From Nemertoderma westbladi (lineage: Eukaryota > Xenacoelomorpha > Nemertodermatida > Nemertodermatidae): a DNA stretch of 23,215 nucleotides. Below, one piece after another: positions 1 through 8,878 of this stretch. Position numbers and translations under genes: made by a program. Location of the stretch: the NCBI GenBank assembly GCA_032718475.1, contig JAUCBJ010005298.1, positions 1 through 23,215 of the forward strand. The letters are read 5' to 3'. Position 1 is the stretch's first letter; every line of letters begins with the position of its first letter. The notes beneath the pieces are model-generated. The model was not told the DNA's origin and made no database searches. It was given only the letters and a program-made list of their open reading frames with translations.

Positions 1-410
1 AGGACATTAGTGATATTGTAAATTAAGCACAAGAAATAAGATTTCCAAATATATTGCATATTCGCCGTTAGACGTAGAAAAATTTCCCACCCCCAATTGC
101 CTAGGGTTATAAAAAATTAATAATTTACGGACATTTTAAACCAACAATTTGAAGGCAAACAGTAATTTACGTTTTACTCGAAATGTCTTTTTGTGACTTG
201 CGGTCTTTTTACATTGCACGGCACATGTAGTCTGTACATCAGGGATGGCATAAAGAAACGAAACGAAAGTACTTTCAATTTCGTTTCGTATTGGTTTCGT
301 TTTTTATCAATCTATGACACTTTTATTTCGTTTCATACATTTTAAATTCGTTTTTAGTTTCGTTTTTTTCTAAAATTATTTTAATATATTAATAGATTTA
401 TATCATAATG
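1..410. other. AT-rich non-coding sequence with a possible hAT left end
   Basis: No coding potential is visible. At 240-249 the sequence CAGGGATGGC resembles the outer end of hAT terminal inverted repeats, which commonly begin CAGGG or CAGTG. It is followed by AAACGAAACG-type repeats, including a hairpin with arms CGAAACGAAA (259-268) and TTTCGTTTCG (279-288). More CGTTT-type words occur at 2083-2120 in the opposite sense. I did not find a matching CCCTG right end or a copy of the preceding 8 bases (232-239), so an intact hAT insertion is not shown. Confidence 0.3.
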
Positions 411-450
411 ATTAACTAGAAAGCCAGCAAGCTGGCTGGAAGGAGCCCGG
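411..450 (+). repeat. Hairpin boundary resembling the 5' ends of E1-E4 (E0)
   Basis: ACTAGA (415-420) is followed after one base by a perfect 7-bp hairpin AGCCAGC-AA-GCTGGCT (422-437) and then GGAAG and GAGCCCGG. The units at 21101 and 21397 have the same grammar: ACTAGA, one base, an 8-bp hairpin with an AA loop, then TTAAG and a variable word. Arm sequences differ completely while the layout is kept. I read this as the left end of a diverged member of the same family, perhaps running to the diverged body at 1789-2016. No matching 3' hairpin was found. Confidence 0.45.
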
Positions 451-1788
451 GGGAAGAATCCTAGCCAAGACTATTACAAATGAACTATGTCAGTCAGCTG
501 TAGGCCTAGTAAGTAGGCCTAAACTAAACAATTGTCTAAACTGTAAGGCGTGAGGCTAGCTGACTTTGTGGATCGTCCCACATAATAAAAATTAAACTTT
601 GCTACCACTAACAAAAATATAATATGAAGCAAATAATTTCATTATCAAGCACGTTTACAAGATTTAAGATTACCGAATATTTATGAAAAAATGCCCATGA
701 TGCACAACCAGGACACCGAGCGAGTGATGACCCTGAACCCACCATAGAACCACCCTATATTATAAATGCAGACTCCATTTCCATACGAATATTACAACAC
801 CGGCTGCTAAGGCAATCAACCAATGCTGCATTATAGAACAAAACTAACAATAGAAAGGGGTAGCTATAGTTACTAAAACTAAAACACAAACAAAGCGCAA
901 ATATCCTAGCTGTTCCACATTAGTGTCAGTAGTTCTAGTAAGATAATAATAGTGATAACAGTTTCATTCAATTTTTTGAATAAATACAAATTATATAATA
1001 TATTATAGAGCAAATGTATAAACAAAAACTCAACTAATATTATGAAAATTGAAGGTCTAAACAATATGAAACAAAATAATACATTATCAAAGACAAATTA
1101 AATTTTAGCATCACAACAACTATATCCAAGAAATTTAACAAAACCGCAAATCAGTCAAAGTGAAAAGGGGGGACAGTTCCCCCTTCAACCCCCCTTTCAA
1201 TCAGCACCCCGTCCCAAAAGCAAAGCCGCACCCAGACCCAGTCAAGCAGAATAACCTATGGAGATAGATATTATGACAACACACCCGGTTCTTTTAAATT
1301 TGCGTGATTTGAGTTTTATGCTCGCACCACTATTGAGTTTTATAATATTTGTAAGAAATGTCTAAAACTTATCTTATGCCAATGTAGTAATGGTATTAAA
1401 ATATAATTAAATTATTTGCACTATTAATGCTTCAGCTAAAAAATGATGCTAATCCTATGTAATAATAAAAATAAGAATATTATTTTTAAGAACTTTCTAC
1501 ATATATCCTATACAAAATAATCAGCCCAAGGATTCGTGGAATAATAATATAATCCTACTGCAGTTGTATATTTTATTATGTTTATTGACAACTCAACTAT
1601 TTTCTGTCTATACCTGAGAGCTGATAAGGAAGTGTAGACTCAGCCAGCAGCGCTGCTCCTACAAGGCAAAGGCAGGCAGGAGGGGTGTAGTCAAAGTCAA
1701 GAAATTCCGCCTGGATGGAATTCTATCTCAGACAGCCCTGCACTCCACCGTTCCTACTCCACAGCTAGCTGCTGCAGCTCAGGCAGGA
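451..1788. other. AT-rich sequence without a recognisable gene
   Basis: No supportable open reading frame. Small structures include two copies of the palindrome TAGGCCTA (501-508, 514-521) and a GC-rich hairpin with arms AAGGGGGG and CCCCCTT around ACAGTT (about 1165-1185). Near 1731-1741 the sequence GACAGCCCTG could be a hAT-type right end, but I found no partner. Confidence 0.5.
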
Positions 1789-2016
1789 GTTGTTATTTTA
1801 CCATTGCTTTTAATTTCGCGACAAAATAATGTCAAAAAACTAAATATATCGAATACCACACATAGAATCGATCTGATATTTTGTAACGCGATTATGAACC
1901 ACCAAAGCAATGTACTTGCAAAATTTCATCAAAATCGCCAGGCAGGAAGTGCCTGAACCTGGATAATTATTTGTCAGTCAGTCAGTCAGTGTTATATATC
2001 CTGAGATTTTTACAGT
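1789..2016 (+). repeat. Diverged copy of the E1-E4 repeat body
   Basis: The stretch opens with TTGTTATTTTACCATTGC (1790-1807), nearly identical to the body start of E1, E3 and E4. It keeps AAAATTTCATCAAAATCG (1920-1937) exactly, then a (CAGT)n run (1973-1990) and TTTTTACAGTAAG, matching the order in E1-E4 (ATTTCATCAAAATCG, CAGY repeats, TTCTTACAGTAAT). The middle is strongly diverged. A hairpin with arms CCAGGCAGG and CCTG/CCTGG sits at 1938-1962. The terminal hairpin of the young copies is not recognisable. Confidence 0.6.
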
Positions 2017-2883
2017 AAGTGTCCAGCAGATTTTTTCAGTAAGTAGTTACAGTTAGTATTTACAGCAAGTTTTTTCAGTCATTTTTCGTTTCGTTTAACA
2101 TTTTTTCGTTTCGTTATTGCAAAAATTATTCGTCAATATGACATCAATGGATCTAATGGTCGACTTCAAGTACCTGTGAAAAATATCGACGAAAGACTAT
2201 AAACACAAAGATTATTCGTGAAAAAATTGTACTGACACGAGATTGATAGCATTTCATTATGTACTGTGGAAAACGAAAATCTGAGTACAAATTTAAATGA
2301 TCAGCAAATATTATTAAACATGGATTATTCATATTTAACAATGTTATTAAATATAGTCCTGAATATAGCTCTGAATGAAATAAAAACATTAAAAATATAA
2401 TTTAGTTATATAACAAAAAACTTACTGGACTTGCGGAATGACCTCAGAAATACATGTATCCCCCCTCTCGCAGTGCTCACAGACATCAGCAAAAACTTTG
2501 AGCAGTTTTGTAACGTGATAATAAAACAATGTTTAATTAATAGGATCAGATCAGAACATTCTAGACTCTAATAATGTATTGGTAACAAGTATATTTTTAG
2601 TCTTGTTCGTTCTTGTAAACATATGAAACGACTAGAAAATCGAAGAAGGTGTACTTTTATTCTAAAGTCATTCGTCGAGAGTTGTAAAGACTACATTACC
2701 TCGCTACATAATATGCAGCCATGTACCTGTAATGTGATGTTAATTGTATATTAATAGTTTTTCATTAATATTAATTTTTCTGTAAATGGGTGCAATGTTA
2801 AAATTTTTGAATAAAACTAAAGGTACTAAGAATATTCTAATACTCATATCTGCATTTGTACTCTCTCAATCCATTCATTATTA
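2017..2883. other. AT-rich sequence, no supportable feature
   Basis: Repeated TTTTTCAGT/TTACAGT words occur at 2005-2085, then CGTTTCGTTT words. One open frame on the minus strand (2153-2389) has no recognisable domain and no supporting context. Nothing else in this stretch can be supported. Confidence 0.5.
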
Positions 2884-3194
2884 ATCTTATTCTGGGGCGA
2901 CCCACGAAGTGAACGAAGCCTTAGCATAGGGGTTCCATAAACGAGTTGTCTGTTGTCGTTGTCCAATTTTTATTGCTAATAAGTCGGTAATTACATGATA
3001 AAATTAATCCAAAATCGGTACTTGCAGTATGTAGTCAGTCAAAAGGTTAGAAAGAATCTTAAGTTTGGTAAAAAAAAACCACACAGTCTGTCTGTACTTT
3101 CACACATTAATGAAATTAATCCAAACTTGGTACACATGTAAGTATATAAGAAGCTATAAAGTAAAGAACCAACCAGCAGATCCATCTGAACTTT
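2884..3194 (+). repeat. Left part of an older repeat split by the RLE retrotransposon
   Basis: Starts around GGGGCGACCCACGAAGTGAA (2894-2913), a decayed hairpin-like segment followed by CGAAGCC. The interior carries a repeated motif ATTAATCCAAA-TTGGTAC (around 3003 and 3116) and CAGTC/CTGTCTG microsatellite words. It is interrupted at 3194 by the insertion at 3195-5508 and appears to resume at 5520 (GGTAGAAATGACC), giving a continuous ATCTGAACTTTGGTAGAAAT phrase once the insertion is ignored. Confidence 0.5.
3184..3194. repeat. Target-site duplication, copy 1 (ATCTGAACTTT)
   Basis: The 11-bp word ATCTGAACTTT lies here and again at 5509-5519, immediately bracketing the retrotransposon remnant: the AT-rich 3' tail starts at 3195 and the 5'-truncated coding region at 5508. 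Confidence 0.75.
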
Positions 3195-3445
3195 ATTATT
3201 AAATTTTTTTTTATTAATTTTTTTATTTAATATAAATACAGTAGCTACATAAAGAAAATCTTATATATAATACATGTAATTAAATAACAAATTTTCGTTT
3301 GATTAGTATATAAATAACTTAATGATGTCAGAAGAATTACAATGAGAATGGCGACCGGAGACTGACTGATTGGCTCGGTGGGGACAAGAATAGAGATTAA
3401 GAGACTAGGTGGTGGTAGAGAAGGATAGACGGAGTGAAGGAGGTT

Positions 3446-4570
3446 TCAGATAAGGAAGACCTCGTCCAAGCTAGCCTGACTGGGGAGGGTGCCAAGAACT
3501 GCTACTGCATTCCCTCGGATGGTGGCTATTGAAAGGCGTTGAAACAGGTATGCAGTGGAACGGGGTTCCCCTGTCCGATTGCTGATCCTGCGCCCTATTT
3601 CGCGAAGTGTTTCAGTGCCTTCGACTCCTACCGGTCCCAGGGTTTCTGTCGCAATGGTACGGAATATATAGTTGTGTTGCAGGGCTGCATACTTAGAGCC
3701 TTTGGTTGATTCGGCGATGGTTGCTGCTGTTCCTGCTTCCTGGGATGTGGCTGGTAGATACGTTTGGGCCAACGTATCATGACAGGTGTAGTCCCACACT
3801 AGTGGGCGGCCTGAAGACCAGGGGCCCAATGTCACTCCGTCTGGTTTCTTGCCATCTATGGCTAGGCCGCGGGGCTCTAGTGTGGAGGAAACACCTGCTG
3901 ATGAGAGGGCTCGGTGTATTATGTCATTGGCCTCAGCATGGCGGGTGTATTTTCCATAATTATGGAGACAGCTGAGGCCGTGGGTTCCACTCCTGTCCAC
4001 CAACACCCCACAACCTCTACAGGAATGCTCTTCACATATGGGGCTACCGAGGCGGAGGGCGACTCCTATGCGTAGCTCATCGTCGTTGAGCCTAAGTCCT
4101 AGCGCTGATACAGGGAGTGCCTGCAGCCAGTCGCCAGAATGATCCGCTCTCGTCGCTAGCAGTCGTGCCCTATCCTTTGGAGTTGATGTTCGATTGATGA
4201 GGTCATCACGGCGTTCTATGCAAAGTGGGGTGTCCCAGTTCCTCTGAATGGCACGGTTGGTAGGTGGCATGAAGTCTTTGGGAAGGTTGTCGATCGCAAT
4301 GCATAGGAGTGGATCTTCAATGCTAATCAAACTGGCGGGCAAGAGAGAATGGAGTAGGGGACTGCATCCGTAGACAGAAGCCAAGAAGGCAGGTATAGCG
4401 ACGTCCCTCATACTCCGGACTCCCAGGCCCCCCATAGAAATGGGAAGGGCTGATTGGATCCAAGCATCCTTGTTGAGTTTTGTGTTGATTGCTACTTCAA
4501 GTGCTTGCTGGATGGCTCAGTCGAGATCATCCAGCTGGTGCGATCTGAAGGCTGGTGCACAACGTAGGAG
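3446..4570 (-). pseudogene. C-terminal RLE endonuclease domain of retrotransposon ORF
   Basis: The 329-residue open part (start 4435) reads MGGLGVRSMRDVA, the thumb/post-RT region typical of RLE retrotransposons. A zinc-binding stretch follows: Cys139 and Cys142, then His152 and Cys156 in THGLSC, then a YTRH motif. KPDGVT begins at Lys197, and Asp215 lies in VWDYTC; KPD plus a downstream D is the catalytic signature of the restriction-like endonuclease that nicks the target DNA. GRRISNRTGE and YLFQRLSIA near the end are also conserved in such elements. Upstream, 4436-4570 is in a related reading frame but has a stop in place of a codon near 4519. It belongs with the RT at 4571-5508. Confidence 0.8.
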
Positions 4571-5508
4571 TTACATAAACTTAGGGATTGCAAAGCAGTG
4601 CCTAAGCAGATAGAGGGCATCGTGTGCACTCAGAAGCTGAAGACGCTCTTCTAGTCTACTGAGTTCAGATATCTTGGTCTGTAGCGCAGTCTCTAGGGAC
4701 GAATCACCGAGTGGTGCACCGAGTAGTGACGATTCCGAAAGCTCCTGTACCTTAATGCCTGGGGTGATGGATTCGAATAAGCTAGAAGTTGCATCCTTGA
4801 GACTGTCGGGGAAGTGCTTACCGAATATCATTTCACACTTTGATGCCTTGATCACTAGGCCCAACTTGGCAGCCTCCTCGATGATTCTCCTCAAGTCAGC
4901 TCCGACCTCCTCGACTGTCCCTCCCAATGATCCGTCGTCGAGAAACCACACATTCAGTGGAGATTCAAGACTGTCAACCAGCTCAATTGTATCACTGCTA
5001 AAGAAAAGGGATGCAAGGGGATCACCCTGCTGCACCCCATTATCTGACGGGATTATAGAGCCTCTATAGAATAGGTGAGTTGGTTTGGAATACGACTGGT
5101 ATGCGAGGTTGTAGAGGGGTGGGAGGTTATTAAGTACCGACCTCAGGACGGGCCCTCTGTGAACGCTGTTAAAGGCATTAGAGAAGTCTATCTTCACCAT
5201 GATCACCTCGTCGGTGGACTCGCTCAAGAATCGCCTTGAAGCATGGACCGCTGCCTCGGCGCCTCGTGGTGTCCCGAATCCAAGCTGGTGGGGGACCTAG
5301 TTTAAGTCCGGATTCTTGGGCGGCTGAATGACATCCTGTCTTGGCTGTGAGACGGCGTAAGGTGCAACCTACTGCAATCGGCCGGATACCCCCTAATGGC
5401 TTTGTGAAGGCACAGAGCCGAGCGCCGTAAAGGAATGGGAGAACTACCTCGTGCACTACGCCTTTAATCATTAGGTTGGCCACTGCAGTAGTGGCTTTGA
5501 GACAACTA
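4571..5508 (-). pseudogene. Reverse transcriptase domain of the same RLE retrotransposon
   Basis: RT motifs appear in order on the minus strand. GGIRPIAVGCTLRRL lies near 5395. After a frameshift near 5340 come FGTPRGAEA-like sequence, motif A KIDFSNAFNSVHR near 5190, motif B GVQQGDPL near 5035 and motif C WFLDDGSLGG near 4935, where the usual Tyr before LDD is Phe. A thumb region follows (SKCEMIFG). The catalytic aspartates of motifs A and C are still present. The N-terminal part of the protein is missing because the insertion starts at 5508. The frame ends at a stop near 4571 just after LRHCFAIPKFM. Confidence 0.82.
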
Positions 5509-5519
5509 ATCTGAACTTT
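5509..5519. repeat. Target-site duplication, copy 2 (ATCTGAACTTT)
   Basis: Second copy of the 11-bp word found at 3184-3194, directly adjoining the truncated 5' end of the retrotransposon. Confidence 0.75.
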
Positions 5520-5650
5520 GGTAGAAATGACCTATGAACATTAAGGCTTTATTAATAATTTTGCTTACCAACAGACTAAGTCAGTTCATCTGTCAGTCCC
5601 ATGGTGGCGTATTGTAAATATAAAAAGTATTCGGATTACATCTTCAGGGG
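5520..5650 (+). repeat. Right part of the repeat split by the RLE retrotransposon
   Basis: Continues the phrase cut at 3194: GGTAGAAATGACCTATGAAC, then CAGTTCATCTGTCAGTC. It is likely the resumed host repeat of 2884-3194. It ends near the hairpin at 5651. Confidence 0.45.
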
Positions 5651-5690
5651 TTATTAGAGTCGCGTGCTGCGCGAAGGCCCCACAAACGTG
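5651..5690 (+). repeat. Hairpin boundary TCGCG-TGCTG-CGCGA followed by AAG
   Basis: ATTAGAG precedes a short GC-rich hairpin with arms TCGCG and CGCGA, then AAGGCCCC. The layout (TTAG/CTAG, hairpin, AAG, variable GC word) resembles the boundaries at 411, 17186, 18682, 21101 and 21397. It may mark the left end of another related element whose right end I cannot find. Confidence 0.35.
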
Positions 5691-5925
5691 TATCAAACCG
5701 TACTCAACTGCAAATTGCAAAGTGCCACGTTTTTGAAATATTAAACATTATCTTCTTTTTACAAAGAACATTTTTCTATTAGTAACCAACAAATTATTGA
5801 AATCTTTTTATATTTTACATTGGTAATAATCGATAATCGATCGAAAATTTCATAAAATCGATCGAAATATTTTGTCAATTTCGATAGACAACGCTACTTA
5901 ACATGTAATGTAAAGAAAATCTTAC
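5691..5925. other. AT-rich spacer with repeated ATCGATCGAAA
   Basis: Between the hairpin and the hAT pseudogene. ATCGATCGAAA occurs twice (around 5835 and 5855), with other CGAT-rich words. No gene seen. If the donor at 5925 is real, this would be the start of the intron or non-coding sequence downstream of the hAT exon. Confidence 0.4.
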
Positions 5926-6689
5926 CTTCTGTGTAATCTCCCAGTCTAACGTATTTAACCTCATGGTCTGCAAGGGCCCTTATCGCGTGTTTTTGTTCAA
6001 CGGAACGAGTTATGATATATGGTTATAAACTTGACCACCGAGTGGCAGAATCAATAAGAAGGGTTCTTTGCAGTTGGCATTCGATTTGCCATGCTTTATG
6101 CAACTCATTCATGGCTAAATTGCTTCTGCGGAAGAAACCTACGGTTTTCCGTATCTTAGAAATTGTTAACTTAAGTGAAGGTTGTGAATCAATTGCATAG
6201 GTCACCACTAATGTAGGCCATGGGGAAAGCATCCACAATTTCTCCAGCCGTTTAACCCCATCCCATTAACCATATTAACACATTATCATGCAAAATTAAA
6301 TTTAGTTTAGAACCTAGTCCCGAGTCGTCAACTGCCTCTTTTAAGGCCGCCGCAATGCGATCGCCAGAATGAGAACCAGGGAAGGGAAGACATTCGAGAA
6401 CTGCACATTTTCAATCCCGGGACTCGTCTATATAGTGACATGTAAAGCTGATTGATATACGAGTCCTTACGTTCTGAACTCGATATATCTGTCGTACCAG
6501 CAAACCAAGTAATGTTCTATATCACATCCATGACCTTTCCCCGCACTCTAGTGTAAATATCCGGCATTATTACCGTGCGAATTATAAAATTGCTTGGATT
6601 CACAAAACGTGGATTAAGCGCATTCAATCTATTTGAAAGTAATCCCAAATTGGCGATTTACGATTAGGAGTGGAATGAGTGGACGCCAT
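5926..6689 (-). pseudogene. hAT-family (ZBED-like) transposase pseudogene
   Basis: Reading three minus-strand frames in order gives a decayed hAT transposase. ATG at 6689 opens SPIWDYFQI, like the start of a BED zinc finger. A frame change and apparent deletion lead straight to LNPRFVNPSNF and MPDIYTRVRGKVMDVI, then a stop, TTDISSSERKDSY (the region of the first catalytic Asp), a frameshift, FPGSHSGDRIAAALKE and LILHDN (second catalytic Asp region), NMVNG, GCFPHGLH, another frameshift, LVVTYAIDSQ, ISKIRKTVGFFRRSNLAMN, ATRWSSL, an in-frame stop, and SVEQKHAIRALADHE. The sequence then meets CAGAAG/GTAAG at 5926/5925, a perfect splice-donor consensus. The C-terminal dimerisation half with the catalytic Glu is absent. 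It would have excised and reinserted a hAT transposon; this copy cannot. Confidence 0.75.
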
Positions 6690-6822
6690 TATTTATTAGG
6701 CCCGTATCAGAATTCGGAATATCGGATTAATTCCGACGTGTAATATACAATAATATATGATATATCTTGGAGTACCAGCTGCCACAGCAATATTATACTG
6801 ATATTATGTTGTATATACTTGA
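6690..6822. other. Spacer with small inverted repeat
   Basis: Contains TCGGAAT and ATTCCGA arms around a 9-nt loop (about 6713-6737), then AT-rich sequence. It separates the hAT start from the 3' tail of the two-ORF retrotransposon. No gene seen. Confidence 0.4.
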
Positions 6823-7132
6823 TATTTATTTATTTCTGCTGGTTACATATTAAATACACATTAACAACATTAAACAATAAAATTTAACCAATATTAAAAA
6901 AAAAAAAAAGAAAAAAAATTATAGTGTGAGACGACCACCACAGAAGACTAATAGCCAGGCTAGTGCCGTCTTGCTGTGGTGGCCAGAACCAACAGGGGGG
7001 GGGGGGGGGGGGGCTGGTCCTTTTGAAATTTCGAATGGAGGCCTATATTACCGAACACATACACGTATGTATTGTGTAACGTAAATCAAATAGTTTAACT
7101 ATATTGTGGTTCGCATATATTTTAATTCTGTT
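6823..7132 (-). other. 3' UTR of the retrotransposon with hairpin and tail
   Basis: Downstream of the ORF2 stop on the minus strand come a C-run, a stem-loop with arms CCACCACAG (6935-6943 on plus) and CTGTGGTGG (6974-6982), a T-rich stretch, and the terminal AAATAAATAAAT near 6823. The loop itself can fold (TAGCC-A-GGCTA). A 3' stem-loop plus a short repeated tail is a known way for CR1/L2-like elements to recruit their own RT. That role is inferred here. Confidence 0.6.
6995..7013. repeat. Poly-G/poly-C tract, 19 nt
   Basis: Uninterrupted run of 19 G on plus, so C on the retrotransposon coding strand, in its 3' UTR just upstream of the hairpin. Confidence 0.95.
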
Positions 7133-8216
7133 TCAATTTTTATTGGGATTATTACCTGTATTTTTGTATGATTGAATATTAAAATTAAAATTAACGGTAA
7201 ATGTTATAGCTCTGAAAATAAGTGGTTTTTTAAGTTTGACGTAAAAGACGATTTTGATTTTTTTATTGCGTATCTCTAGTGGCACAGAATTCCAGATCGA
7301 GGGTCCTCGAAAACTCACTGATCTCTGTGAGGAAGTTAGGTGACATAGTGGTATTGAGAAGTTGCCATGGGAGGCGCTGCGGGTAGGGTAGTTGTGGACT
7401 GAAGAACGATTTTGGAATAGTTTACCGAGGGTGGAATTTGGGCTTATGGTTTTCGAATAAATATCGTACATGAAGGTGCAAACTGATAGTTCATAGAGTT
7501 TGTTAAGTGGTAAAATATTTAATTGTTTGTAAATGGGAATTGATGACGATCTGTAGTGTGAAAATGTAATACAATGTAAAAGTTTATTGATTTTTGTACG
7601 TAGTGGTTTCAGTGTTGTGGAATGGGTGCTACCCCATACCAGGATCCCATAATTAACGTAGGGATGGATCAGTGAAAAGTAGAGGGTTCTGAGTATATGT
7701 AGAGGAAATATGTGCCTAAGTTTATAGAAAATACCGCTAGATTTAGAAATAGATTTAGTACCTGATTTATATGTGTTTTCCACTTTAGTTTTGAATCTAT
7801 CCAAATACCAAGTAATTTTGTGTTGTCTGTCTGTTTGATATCGGTGTTGTTAATTTTTAGTTGTAATCTGTTATTGGTGGTAGTAGGAATGGGAATGGGA
7901 AGGTTAGTAAATATGGTGTACTCAGTTTTCTTCAGGTTTAGTAATAGTTTATTGTCACGTAACCAGTTGTAGATTTTAGTTAATTCACTGTTTGTACTAG
8001 ATATTAATGAGTGGATATCACGATGTGAGTTGAGTAGAGTTGTGTCGTCAGCGAAAAGTGTACAAAGTAAGTTTGTTGCTTTGGGTAAGTCATTAATAAA
8101 AATGAGAAATAGTATGGGAGAGAGGACCGATCCTTGGGGGACACCACAAATTAGAGGTAATAAAGTTGAATTAATGCCGTCGATGGAGACAAATTGTTTG
8201 CGATTAGAGAGGAAAC
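7133..8216 (-). pseudogene. ORF2 C-terminal part: RT motif C to thumb and tail
   Basis: Read on minus: GVPQGS-type motif B near 8135, motif C LFADDTT with FADD encoded at 8044-8055, then LLLNLKKTEY and KLLGIWIDSKLKW, a frameshift near 7770, and the open part with SGIFYKLRHIFPL, YFSLIHPYVNYGILVWG and YELSVCTFMYD, ending at 7133. The VNYGILVWG block and what follows are characteristic of Jockey/CR1-type ORF2 C-termini. The catalytic Asp pair is intact, but the frameshift and the duplication at 8217-8370 break the protein. Confidence 0.78.
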
Positions 8217-8370
8217 TAGAAATAAGTTGAAGGGGTAGGCCTCTGATACCATAGGTCTCAAGCTTATTAATAAGGATTTTGTGGTCTATGGTATAGAAAT
8301 AAGTTGAAGGGGTAGGCCTCTGATACCATAGGTCTCAAGCTTATTAATAAGGATTTTGTGGTCTATGGTA
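8217..8370. repeat. 77-bp tandem duplication inside the RT gene
   Basis: Two identical 77-bp units (8217-8293 and 8294-8370) covering the codons after motif A (KILINKLETYGIRG region). Seventy-seven is not a multiple of three, so the duplication shifts the reading frame. No differences between the units are visible, suggesting a recent event. Confidence 0.9.
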
Positions 8371-8878
8371 TCAAAGGCCTTTTAAGGTCAATGTATAAGG
8401 CGCATGTTGAATGATGGCAATCAAACATAGAGTTAATTTTTTCCGTTATAGATAGTAGTGCGTGAGAGGTGGTTGTTTTTGGTTTAAAGCCGTATTGGGA
8501 TTCTGTAATTATGGAGTATTTGTTTAAGTAGGATTGTAGTTGTTCATTAATTAATTGTTCTAGAAATTTGCTTAGTATTGGTAGTAACGATATAGGACGG
8601 TAATTATTCGGGCCTGTAGGATCGTCTGATTTCAATAGTGGTATAACTTTAGCAATTTTTAATGAATCGGGAAAAAAGCCGTACTTTATTGAAAGGTTGA
8701 ATAAGTAGCACAGGTGTTGGGAAAGTGGTTTGGCAGCAAGTCGGAGTAGTTTGGTGGGGAACGGATCGTTAGAACTGCAGTTTAATTTGAGGTTGAGGAT
8801 TCGGTATTGTAATTCTATTGGAGATGTTTCTGTTAATGTAAAAGAGTTCACCCTAGTATTGGGGATCGGGGTGTGCAA
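8363..8878 (-). pseudogene. ORF2 middle part: RT fingers and motif A
   Basis: The minus-strand open part contains KIAKVIPLLKSDDPTGPNNY and RPISLLPILSKFLEQLI, standard RT fingers motifs, then QYGFKPKTTTSHAL and ALYIDLK at motif A. Just after ALYIDLK the run of A is one short, turning the expected KAFDTIDH-type continuation into RPLIP and a stop. The continuation is present in the next frame (8217-8370). It overlaps the preceding piece by 30 bp in a different frame, so another frameshift lies near 8850-8878. Confidence 0.8.

Larger units (their letters stand above)
3195..5508 (-). mobile_element. 5'-truncated RLE-type non-LTR retrotransposon
   Basis: About 2.3 kb, read on the minus strand. It carries the end of a reverse transcriptase (4571-5508), a C-terminal restriction-like endonuclease (3446-4570), and a roughly 250-bp 3' UTR ending in an AT-rich tail of A runs. 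An 11-bp target-site duplication flanks it. The coding region begins abruptly inside the RT, the usual 5' truncation left by incomplete target-primed reverse transcription. The RT-RLE order puts it in the R2-like supergroup; I do not assign a clade. At least one frameshift (near 5340) and two in-frame stops make it non-functional. Confidence 0.85.

Noticed and set aside
1731-1741. GACAGCCCTG as the right end of the hAT element starting at 240
   Set aside because: The inner sequences do not match as inverted repeats, and the 8 bases flanking each side are different.
2153-2389. 78-residue open frame on minus
   Set aside because: No recognisable motif, AT-rich composition, no neighbouring gene; likely chance.
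3706-5069. Plus-strand open frames opposite the RLE retrotransposon
   Set aside because: They are antisense shadows of the RT and endonuclease frames, which carry the recognisable motifs.
5926-6238. A domesticated, expressed hAT-derived gene ending at a splice donor
   Set aside because: An in-frame stop and frameshifts upstream in the same region argue for a pseudogene; the donor may be inherited or chance.
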